NCBI RefSeq assembly: GCF_040958095.1
Contig: NC_091154.1
Span: 43,848,735 to 43,912,734, forward strand
Direction: 5' to 3'
Length of the DNA: 64,000 nt
From: Procambarus clarkii
Taxonomy: Eukaryota; Arthropoda; Malacostraca; Decapoda; Cambaridae
Made by a program: the position numbers and the translations under genes. The notes under the pieces are model-generated. The model worked only from the letters and a program-made list of their open reading frames with translations, was not told the origin of the DNA and did no database searches. Positions 55,453 through 64,000 of this stretch are shown piece by piece (position 1 is the stretch's first letter; each line of letters starts with the position of its first letter).

Positions 55453-55810
55453 TGAAGAACTGATGGGTGGATAGCCAGCGTGGGAGGTCTGGGGCTCCCC
55501 CTTCCCCCCTACCGGGGAGGGGGGGAGCTGCGCAGACAGCAGCGCGGTGACGTATGACGTCATACTAGTTTCCTTGTTTTCTGTTGAAGAGTTCTATCCA
55601 CCAGTTCGGCTTTAGGTAGCAATTTTCACCAGAATAGGGGTTTGTTTTGGAATGCTTACCTTTCTGGATGCTTGACCTGGTCGATGGCAGACATAGAATG
55701 CGTGGTCCCCGGTAGGCCCTAGAACTCCATACACATGACTGATGCCAAAGTCTGACATTAGCATATCAGCCGGTAAAGCTCCGGGGAGCCGACGGGGCTC
55801 CCCCCAGAAA
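55453..55810. repeat. Right terminal inverted repeat of DIRS copy D
   Basis: Complement of the left repeat, with an 80-base gap between CATAGAATGC and GTGGTCCCCGG near 55701. TGACGTCA core at 55556-55563. Confidence 0.85.
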
Positions 55811-55812
55811 AA

Positions 55813-56155
55813 CACATCAAAAAGGTTCATTCAGTGTTTGTCAGGTAGGCTGCTCCATGTTTCTTAAGAAGAAGGAAAAAAACAAAAATATTGAACAAAT
55901 TTGAAAAAAGGAGAAATGTCATAAAGGTTCGTTCAGTGTGTGCCAGGTAGGCTGCCCCATTATTAATAAATAAATGAAAAATACAAAACAAAGTGATCAC
56001 ATTTGAAAGAATGATTGTCATAATGGAGCATCCTACCTGACAAACACTGAACGTACCTTTATGACATTTTTCCTTTTTTCAATTTTTTTTTTTTTTAAGA
56101 AACTTGGAGCAGACTACCTGACAAACACTGAATGAACCTTTATGACATACTGTAT
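55813..56155. repeat. Foldback repeat with four terminal-type words
   Basis: The word TTCATTCAGTGTTTGTCAGG and close variants occur near 55831 and 55930 directly and near 56030 and 56110 inverted, so the block folds into a large imperfect hairpin. CATGTTTCTTAAGAAG and CTTAAGAAACTTGGAG-like arms also pair. Probably a MITE. No coding. Confidence 0.78.
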
Positions 56156-56164
56156 ACACTTGAG

Positions 56165-57091
56165 AACCCAGGATTCGAATATCCGGAAAACACCCTTATA
56201 TGCCCAAAATCGTGACTGGATAAAGTTATCTCAATATCCGGTAAAAATGCCCGTGGGAGCCGGATAAAAGCTGGTTTAGCCGGATAAAAAATCGGAGCCG
56301 GGTTAACTTGCTGCCGATGTTACACTATCCGGACAGTCAGCCAGATAAGCATTGAATTATCCGGATATGAAAGCCATGGGGCAGGCCGTACCGTATTAAT
56401 CCCGTCTGGCTGTGGCTCCAGATGCATGGAGGAGAGGGGGGGGGGGGGTCGGTGTTGGGAGGGTGGAAGGGAAGCACTGGGAGGGACCACCTGGGTACAG
56501 GAATTACTATTAATTTTAGAACAATTCATCATAGCCAAAAACAAAAGAAATACTAGTAATTATGTAAAAACAATTATACAAGTTTCCTTAAAACAATGTG
56601 CACAGGCTGAAGTTTCCTTCAAAAATATTGTGAGTTTTTTCCTCCTGGTGGCCTACATAACATGCTATAGCTGCCCCAAGTGGACCCATCCAACACTGGT
56701 CAACCCATGTGCTCCCGTCCCTCGTGTTATACCACAGTACCACGCCATTAGTGAAATATTTTTTTAAATAAGTTTTTTATTTTCATAGTAACTTTGAACA
56801 TTTTTGGCCAAGACTATGTCTGGTAGCAGCATTATTCGTTCGGGAGGTGTTATGAGGAAGAAGGTTGTCCTAACAATTGAAGACAAGTTACGTGTTATAC
56901 ACCTTAACCAGTGAGGCATCACAGGCAAGCCAAGCATCTTCAACAAGTGAGGAGTCACAGGCAAGCCAAATGCCTTCAACAAGTGAAGAGTCACAGGCAA
57001 GCAAGCGCCTTCAACAAGTTAGACCTCACAGGCAACCCAAATGCCTTCAACCAGTGAGGCTTCAGCAGCTGGCAGTCAAAACTAACTTTGC
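56165..57091 (+). mobile_element. pogo/Tigger-like remnant with TATCCGG-rich left part
   Basis: The left part (56165-56380) contains repeated ATCCGG words (AATATCCGG, GAATTATCCGGATATG) typical of Tigger-group terminal regions. At 56816 a frame opens with MSGSSIIRSGGVMRKKVV then LTIEDKLRVIHLNQ, a CENP-B-type HTH start. It ends at TGA 56912-56914 and is followed by a 36-bp tandem array. The right part is cut by TTAA element M6. Confidence 0.5.
56905..57070. repeat. 36-bp tandem array
   Basis: About four to five units of TCACAGGCAAGCCAAATGCC plus TTCAACAAGTGAGGAG, with decaying copies. Confidence 0.8.
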
Positions 57092-57095
57092 TTAA

Positions 57096-58687
57096 CCCTC
57101 AAACCGCTAGGGGCCCAAATGGGATTCACACCCACAAGCGCAACAAAAAAAAAAAAATTCAAAAAATTCTTTCGTCTTATAGAAGTGTTCATTTTTGTTC
57201 CCTGATCACGGAAAAAATAACAAAAAAATCGTAGGTGGCATATTTTAGCCGCAATAGGGTAGGGAAGTGTGGCAAAAAAAGGGGCGTTGGCAGAGCCTTT
57301 GCCAGACGAGGTCTACTCCGCCCGAGCTGTCAGACGGCAGTTGCCACAAATATATTATTGCCTAATTATTTCAATGTCTCTGATGGATTTTTTCTTAGTT
57401 TTTTTGCAGTAATATTATTCCATACAGTGAATTGTGGTATATTTATATTATAAAATGTGTGAACCTTCGCTGTACTCAAAATTATGGTGTGCATATTAGT
57501 GATTCAATTATTATGTTCATAAAACAATAAACAAATAGTTTTGCTGTTCTTACACTATATACACAGGTTATATATAAGTATTTGCATGTTTTGTACACCA
57601 TAACGAACTACTAAGTTGGTCTTGTGAGTCAAAAAGCAACAAGGAGTGATCGCCAAACACTAGCGAGCCACTCACTACCACTCCCTCCCTCAACACCACC
57701 TCACTCACCCTCATTCACCTCCCACAATACTCTTTCTGTATTTATTAACTATACACAGATGTTTTATATACGTATTTACATGTTTTGTTCACCATAACTG
57801 TACATCTAAGCTTGTATGGTGAGTAAAGGCCATAAGACGTAGCTACTCACACAGTCAGCTGATCGGCAGCCGCCCTCAAGGCCAGACACACTAATATTTC
57901 TCCTCCAACAATATTGTTTGTGGTGTTATTACGCTATATACATACATTATATATAAGTATCTACCTGTTTTATTCACCATACCTGAACAAATAAGCTGGT
58001 ATGGTGCCCAAAGACCATAGTGGCCATCAGTAAACAACATGCCAAGTCGTGCAGACGACGCTCCTCCCTCACCAAAATGGCGGCTCCCAACCTACTCCTC
58101 TCGCTGTTATCCCACACTATACACACGTTATATATAAGTATCTACATTTGTGTTCACCATATCGAACCACTAAGCTGGTATGGTGAGTGCAGTCAATAAA
58201 TGGTGGCCACACACTGTCAGAAAATGACGCCACAACCCTCCCTCCCACAGCCTTACTCCTCCCTCCATGGAGCACAGCGCTAAATATCACCACAATCCTG
58301 CTATTATCAGAATCCTGGTCAGTTTTATCACAGTCAGGGGGCTTCAGTAATACTATCACTGCTAAATAATAGCAGCATCATTTATATTATGGTATTTGTA
58401 AGCGATGCTGTGGTCACAAGCTGAACAGCGGTGCTGCGAGCTCGTGCTGCAGTGCGCCAGCCTTGGTGGCTTGCTCAATACTGACGCTGTAACACCCAAG
58501 AATGTTGGCCTGGATTTTTTTTCTAGGTGGCATCTGGCAACTATCGGTCGTGGCTGTACTATAGTTGCCCCTATCCCAGGCGGGGCGTTTAAATTATAGC
58601 ACTTGACACGAAATCATATATAAATGATGTGCGCGGTTTCGGTTTTGTCACTGATATTATTTATATATGATATGCGCGGTTTGAGGG
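57096..58687 (-). mobile_element. piggyBac-like TTAA element M6
   Basis: TTAA (57092-57095 and 58688-58691) flanks perfect CCCTCAAACCGC / GCGGTTTGAGGG termini. It is nearly colinear with M7 in inverse orientation. Modules with CACCATA/TATGGTG recur at ~185 bp. The plain element without internal insertions is about 1.59 kb and serves as the reference copy. Confidence 0.88.
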
Positions 58688-58691
58688 TTAA

Positions 58692-59186
58692 TAATCATTA
58701 ATATTCTCCATTTGAATTTACCTATTGATTCTATAATATTTTAGGTCATAATATTATTTACTCAACAATGAACTGGTGACGAACCACACTAGTTCCTAGA
58801 CGTATATGAAGTTCTAGCAATACCCCCCCCCCCCCATGTAGGTGTTTGAGGCTCTGACTTTAGTTAATTAATCATACAGTCCATTATTTATTTAAGTGAT
58901 TATTCTTTCTAATACCTATCCATAGACACTGGTTTTCCTTGTGTTTTCTAATGATCACTTTTTATTAGTTTCCCTCTTTACTCAAAAGTGGGTGGTCCTT
59001 CGTTATTAAATTAAATAATTAAATAATTAAATAATTGAGTCAAGCCCCAGATATCCCACATTATGGTCCTTATCGAACCGAATTAGATATATATATATAC
59101 TAATTAGTAATAACTAATCATCGTGTGAAGTAGTGTACCACATAGGTTAGCCTAATTCACACCAATTCATTTGCTACTTATACCTC
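58692..59186. other. 5' region of the BEL/Pao-like element, LTR not identified
   Basis: AT-rich. ACTGGTGACGAACC at 58770-58783 resembles a retroelement primer-binding site start (TGG...), which would put the end of a 5' LTR near 58770. No second LTR is in the window, so this cannot be confirmed. A run of ten C lies at 58825-58836. Confidence 0.3.
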
Positions 59187-59711
59187 ATGTATAAGGTAGC
59201 ACTCGTGGGACACAGTCAGTTACCTACAACACTTAGACCTATACCTCATACTGAAGTAAGAATCTTTAGGTCACCAGGAGCAACAGCTCATAACTTCTAT
59301 AACAATTCCACACTAACACCTGTGTTAGAGTGGCCTCACCATCTAACCATCTTTTATTTGGGTGGTAATGACATCCATCCTACTCGGCATCCAGCTGAGG
59401 TAATTAATCACCTTAAAACCATAATTTCCTCATTTAAACTCATCAGCAATTCGGTATTCACATTGGTGGAACCTCGCCAACTGAGTAATAATAATCGTTG
59501 GGGAGTAAGCCCAGAATATTACCAAAGAGCTGCCAAATATATAAACTTTAGGCTGAGGAAGCGAGTATGATTGGATGCCACTTATATTCAATTTACAGCC
59601 AGACCATACAGGCAAAACCTGGCAAGAGATGGTGTACACCTGTCAGGTGAGTCTAGGTCACATGTAGTTGACAAATTGATCAACACAATCACTGCAAATG
59701 GCTGTGGCTAG
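59187..59711 (+). pseudogene. SGNH-hydrolase-like protein upstream of a BEL/Pao gag, one stop
   Basis: A 174-codon frame broken only by TGA at 59568-59570 (codon 128). It starts MYKVALVGHSQLP (block I-like G-x-S), continues VRIFRSPGATA, then LTIFYLGGNDIHP (block III G-x-N-D), then VEPRQLSNNNRWG, and after the stop ATYIQFTARPYR and LARDGVHLSGE (block V D-x-x-H). The order and spacing fit an SGNH/GDSL-type esterase fold; the usual GDS is GHS here, so Asp of block I is replaced. It lies 640 bases upstream of a BEL/Pao gag on the same strand. Whether it belongs to that element or is an older insertion is not shown. Activity, if any, in an intact relative would be ester hydrolysis. Confidence 0.55.
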
Positions 59712-60352
59712 CAAGCCAAAATTAACTGTACATAATTGTTTTTCACCTGTGTGTGCAAGTGCACATTTATATAAACTATAAAATCCAAAAAAAAAAAAAA
59801 ATACAGCACAGCTATATATTCACATTACTGCACCACAATATAATCTTTGCCAACCTTTATTAGGTAGGAATTTAGGCTGTGATTGTGCTGAATTTGGCAC
59901 AAACGCAGACTAAATAAATTTGTAGTTTCTAGGTAGAAATTCTCACAACTAGGCTTGAGCTAGTTAGTAGTACATATATTATTCATTCTTGTGCTGACCC
60001 TATCAAGGGTGGGTTAGACCTTCGGATAACTCTGATTAGTGTATATCCATATTACTTATTCTTGTACTCATTATTTGTGTGTATGCATTTTGAGTGCTGC
60101 TGAATGATCACCATTACATCTAATGGTGATAAAGATGAGCTAGCCGGACGAAAGTTAATGGTGAAGTTCAAGCACTGCTCAAAATAATTAGTTACTTATT
60201 GTTAGGTAGGTAAATTAACCTCTGAACGAGGTAGTGTAGTCTATTCAAATACACTAGGCTATTATATTGATATTGAACTCCATTGAATGAGTCAATATCC
60301 CAGTTACATCAGTAACAACTATTTACTATCAAATCAGCCTTTACCCAGCAAG
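59712..60352. other. Leader between SGNH-like frame and gag
   Basis: Non-coding AT-rich sequence with a TATAAA-like word in ATATAAACTATAAAATCC near 59769. It could hold a promoter or the 5' leader of the gag transcript. Nothing else is recognised. Confidence 0.35.
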
Positions 60353-62630
60353 ATGGAAACGGCTGACAAAATGAAAAGGGCCCTTATCAGTCTGAAAGGT
60401 CATTTGACCTGACAGATTACCAAATGTCAAAATCTGTCACATCAGTCACCTGTTGACTACCTTGAATTAGAAGATTTACTTCAAGTTGCTGAAGGCAAAT
60501 TCGCACATATTAACCCTCAAACCGCACATATCATATATAAATGATATCAGTGACAAAACCAAAACCGCGCACATCATTTATATATGATTTCGTGTCTAGC
60601 GCTATAATTTAAACGCCCCGCCTGGGATAGGGGCAGCTATAGTAAAGCCACGACCGATAGTTGCCAGATGCCACCTAGAAAAAAAATCCAGGCCAACTTT
60701 CTTGGGTGTTACAGAGTCAGTATTGAGCAAGCCACCAAGGCTGGCGCACGCAGCACGAGCTCACAGCACCGCTGTTCAGCTTATGACCACAGCATCGCCT
60801 ACAAATACCATAATATAAATGATACTGCTATTATTTAGCAGTGATAGTATTACTGAAGCCCCCTGACTGTGATAAAACTGACCAGGATTTTGATAATAGC
60901 AGGATTGTGGTGATATTTAGCACTGTGCTCCATGGAGGGAGGGTTGTGGCGTCGTTTTCTGACTATGTGTGGCCACCATTTGGCACTCACCATACCAGCT
61001 TAGTGGTTCGATATGGTGAACACAAATGTAGATACTTATATATAACGTGTGTATAGTGTGAGATAACAGCGAGAGGAGTAGGTTGGGGGTCGCCATTTTG
61101 GTGAGGGAGGACCGTCATCTGCACGACTTGGCATGGTGTTTACTGATGGCCACTATGGTCTTTGGGCACCATACCAGCTTATTTGTTCAGGTATAGTGAA
61201 TAAAACAGGTAGATACTTATATATAATGTGTGTATATAGCGTAATAACACCACAAACAATATTGTTGGATGACAAATATTAGTGCGTCTGGCCTTGAGGG
61301 CGGCCGCAGATCAGCTGACTGTGAGTAGCTACGTCTTATGGCCTTTATTCACCATACAAGCTTAGATGTACAGTTATGGTGAACAAAACATGTAAATACG
61401 TATATATAACGTCTGTGTATAGTGAATAAATGCAAAAGAGTATTGTGGGAGGTGAATGAGGGTGAGTGAGGTGGTGTTGAGTGAGGTGGTGTTGAGGGAG
61501 GGAGTGGCAGTGAGTGGCTCGCTGGTGTTTGGCGGTCACTCCTCGTTGCTTTTTGACTCACAAGACCAAGTTAGTTGTTTGTTATGGTGTACAAAACATG
61601 CAAATACTTATATATAACCTGTGTATATAGTGTAACAACAGCAAAACTATTTGTTTATTGTTTTATGAACATAATAATTGAATCACTAATATGCACACCA
61701 TAATTTTGAGTACAGCGATGGTTCACACATTTTATAATATAAATATACCACAATTCACTGTATGGAATAATATTACTGCAAAAAAACTAAGAAAAAATCC
61801 ATCAGACATATTGAAATAATTAGGTAATAATATATTTGTGGCAACTGCCGTCTGACAGCTCGGGCGGAGTAGACCTCGTCTGGCGAAGGCTCTGCCAACG
61901 CCCCTTTTTTGCCACACTTCCCTACCCTATTGCGGCTAAAATATGCCACCTACGATTTTTTTGTTATTTTTTCCGTGATCAGGGAACAAAAATGAACACT
62001 TCTATAAGATGAAAGAATTTTTTGGAATTTTTTTTTTGTTGCGCTTGTGGGTGTGAATTCCATTTGGGCCCCTAGCGGTTTGAGGGTTAAGCAACATATG
62101 AATCTGTATTTGACAGAACTTTACTCAACTTCTATAGGTGAAACTGAACTTGAGGATATTGTAAATGACTTAGCCCAGTATGAAGATGATATACAGGTTA
62201 AGCTTCAACCCTTTAAAAAGCAAATTGCTAAAATCAAATTAACAATAACCTCTACTGCACATCCAGATCCTGATGTCAAATTACCTCAGATCAACATACC
62301 CACATTCTCTGGTAACGAGAATGAAAGTTGGGATGATTTCTGGAGTAAATTCGTGGACGCAGTAGACTCTAAAGTCAACATTCCTCAAACAACCAAATTC
62401 ACTTACAGTATTTACAAGGCTTGTTACGAAATGAAGCCTTGAAAGTAATTTCTAACATAACACTGACCAGTGATGGTTACACCCTAGCTGTTCAATTGCT
62501 CAAAACAAACTACGATAACAAGGAGAGAACTATTACTGTCTTAGTTCAAAAATTGCTAGATTTACCATCTGCTAATAATTCTACCGATTCTCTCCAAACT
62601 TTCAGGCTAGAGTTAGAATCTTTACTCTAG
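60353..62630 (+). pseudogene. BEL/Pao-type gag (DUF1759-like), split by element M7
   Basis: Exon-like parts 60353-60513 and 62087-62630 read in one frame across the TTAA insertion. Part 1 starts METADKMKRALISLKG and has TGA at codon 20 (60410-60412). Part 2 contains the DUF1759 hallmark LPQINIPTFSGNE, SWDDFWSKFVDAVDS, then after a frameshift LLRNEALKVIS and AVQLLKTNYDN. The frameshift is caused by five extra bases within 62406-62415. It stops at 62628-62630 just before another TTAA element. Gag would form the particle of an LTR retrotransposon. No pol is in view. Confidence 0.82.
60514..62086 (+). mobile_element. piggyBac-like TTAA element M7 inside gag
   Basis: TTAA (60510-60513, 62087-62090) flanks CCCTCAAACCGC / GCGGTTTGAGGG. 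Host gag sequence is continuous across it, giving an exact empty site. 1573 bases long. Its left 95 bases and the GCTATAATTTAAACGCC word are the undisturbed counterpart of the site where P1 landed in M5. Confidence 0.92.
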
Positions 62631-63687
62631 GCCTTAACCCTTAAACTGCGCAACGCGCTTGCAGGCTCACGTCTGGTTTGCGCAACGCGCCTCCGGGTAT
62701 TTGTATTTTTCACGTTCCATTCAAAACTCCCGCGGCTACATAGGGTTCACATCAGCTTCCTCAGGGCTCTTGTAAACAGACGCCATCTTTAAAAAAAATC
62801 GTGATCCACATTCCCGGGTGTGGGAGCCTCAGTAGTGTGTGAGCAACCAAGGCTGGCGCTCGCAGCATGAGCGCACAGCACTGCTGTTCAGCATGTGACC
62901 ACAGCATCGCCTAATAATGTCAAAATATATATATAACTTGTATTATTTAGCTATGATAGTGTTATATTAGAGCCTGAGTGTGATAATGACTGGGTACAAT
63001 GTTCAAATATCAGTGATTCAATGCTGTTCACGATGTTCACAGCGCTAGCCACAGCACCACAGCATTATTTCGTTCATCTAGGAATCTTCAAATGATTTCT
63101 TAGGTTCCTTTTCAAAATAAACATGTGGTCAATTATTCATTTACAGGAATTAGTGACCAGGATTGTGATAATAGCAGGATTGTGGTTATAATTAGCGTTG
63201 TGCGTAGTATTGTGGAAGGAGGAATTTTGATGAGGCAGGGAGGGCGAGAATTGAGGTAGCCTCATTGTGTGTGTGTGGCTAAAACTCTTGTTTTGCTCAC
63301 CATACTAGCTTAGTGGTTCGCTATGGGCAAAACATATGTACATGGGTATATATAGTGTGTGTATATAGTGTAAGAACAGCAACAGGAGAATGTTGAGAGG
63401 AGCTATTTTGGTGAGGGAGGTGACGTAATCGTATCGTCGTCTGCTGTGTGATTTTTCATGCCGTGTATGGTGGCCACTGTACTGTTTGGACACAATACCG
63501 GCTTACTTGCATAGTTCTGGTAAATGAAACATGTAGATAGGTATATAGAACATGTGTAATAAGAACTATAGCAATATGGTGGGAGGAGCAATGTTGGTGA
63601 GTAAGATGTTGGAGTGAGGGAGACTGGCTGGGTGTGGCTGCTCTCACTCGAGGTGTTCTGAATGTGTTCATGGCCAAATGCTCCTAT

Positions 63688-63896
63688 TGGCCCATACGAG
63701 GCAGCTCCTATTGGCCCATACGCGGCAGCTGCTATTGGCCCATACAAGGCAGCAGCTATTGGCCCATACGGGGCAGCTGCTATTGGCCCATACGAGGCAG
63801 CTGCTATTGGCCCATACGAGGCAGCTGCTATTGGCCCATACGAGGCAGCTGCTATTGGCCCATACGAGGCAGCTGCTATTGGCCCAGGCTACGAGG
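63688..63896. repeat. 24-bp minisatellite inside M10, at least 8 units
   Basis: The same unit as 36094-36590. One unit is broken off at ATTGGCCCA by the SINE. Confidence 0.9.
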
Positions 63897-64000
63897 GGGC
63901 CTCGTAGCCTGGTGGATAGCGCGCAGGACTCGTAATTCTGTGGCGCGGGTTCGATTCCCGCACGAGGCAGAAACAAATGGGCAAAGTTTCTTTCACCCGG
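63897..64000 (+). mobile_element. tRNA-headed SINE, cut by window end
   Basis: A nearly intact tRNA-like head (63899-63969) is followed by GAAACAAATGGGCAAAGTTT and CTTTCACCC, the body shared with the other SINEs in the window. The tail lies beyond the window. Confidence 0.85.
63899..63969 (+). tRNA. tRNA-Thr(CGT)-like head of a SINE, not an independent tRNA gene
   Basis: Seven acceptor pairs (GCCTCGT with ACGAGGC), a perfect T arm (GCGGG TTCGATT CCCGC), and an anticodon arm CAGGA-CTCGTAA-TTCTG giving anticodon CGT. The D arm is weak (GCCT against GCGC, with one linker base short). Because the SINE body follows at once, this is a retroposed tRNA-like promoter (A and B boxes for RNA polymerase III). 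A tRNA finder could still report it as a gene. Confidence 0.45.

Larger units (their letters stand above)
50225..55810 (-). mobile_element. DIRS-type retrotransposon copy D, full-length RT-less subfamily
   Basis: Both terminal repeats (about 50276-50672 and 55453-55800) and an internal complementary region are present. Between them lie a divergent recombinase, a SINE-like insertion, a 20-bp array and a gag-like frame, but no RT or RNase H. Copy A has the same layout. At about 5.6 kb it is shorter than copy B. The left end follows a poly(A) tract and the right end is CCCCCCAGAAAAA. The right terminal repeat has an 80-base deletion near 55700 relative to copy A. Confidence 0.88.
62638..64000 (+). 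mobile_element. TTAA element M10, M8 subfamily, cut by window end
   Basis: TTAA 62634-62637 then CCCTTAAACTGCGCAACGCG. The sequence follows M8 closely through the 24-bp array, where a SINE interrupts it at 63897. The right end is outside the window. Confidence 0.85.

Overview
This is a eukaryotic window built almost entirely of transposable elements, minisatellites and their nested remains. The mix points to an arthropod, most likely a decapod crustacean such as a crayfish or lobster: several DIRS-type tyrosine-recombinase retrotransposons, a CR1-like LINE, a BEL/Pao gag, Tigger/pogo elements, many TTAA-flanked piggyBac-like elements, tRNA-derived SINEs, short (TTAGG)n and a common foldback repeat. 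The taxon is an inference from repeat content. No bacterial-style operons, ribosome binding sites or CRISPR arrays are present. The only convincing host-type gene is an intronless-looking C2H2 zinc-finger reading frame at 12275-13309 (minus), with decayed fingers just upstream of it.

Layout: 1-4504 is the right part of a DIRS element lacking RT (copy A). 5267-11845 is a structurally complete but mutated DIRS element (copy B) with terminal repeats, internal complementary region, recombinase, RNase H, RT and gag remnants. 11937-15300 holds a foldback repeat and the zinc-finger locus. 15300-23070 is piggyBac-like elements and minisatellites. 23168-31953 is a head-to-head pair of CR1-like LINEs. 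32344-37545 is a multi-level nest in which a piggyBac-like element contains a truncated DIRS element and a SINE, and the SINE contains a second piggyBac-like element. 37650-44311 carries minisatellites, a DIRS fragment, two Tigger-derived elements, another piggyBac-like element and its SINE. 44312-48124 is a piggyBac-like element whose TTAA site was hit by a different piggyBac element with a recognisable transposase fragment. 48148-50220 is satellites and a LINE fragment. 50225-55810 is a complete copy (D) of the RT-less DIRS subfamily. 55813-58687 is a foldback repeat, a pogo remnant and a piggyBac-like element. 58692-62634 is the 5' part of a BEL/Pao-like element preceded by an SGNH-hydrolase-like frame and split by a piggyBac-like insertion. 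62638-64000 is a further piggyBac-like element with a 24-bp tandem repeat and a tRNA-headed SINE.

The recurring theme is non-autonomous amplification. The TTAA-flanked elements share CCCT...AGGG termini, an internal ladder of about five ~185-bp modules, and what looks like the acidic N-terminal remnant of a piggyBac transposase. DIRS copies A and D share the same loss of RT and the same internal SINE-like insertion, so they amplified as one subfamily. Copy D's recombinase has lost its catalytic His and Tyr. The points most worth checking are the SGNH-like frame upstream of the BEL/Pao gag, the internal ladder of the TTAA elements, the DIRS internal complementary regions, the two-headed TTAA element at 44312-48124, and the zinc-finger locus. 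Boundaries and similarity levels were read by eye.
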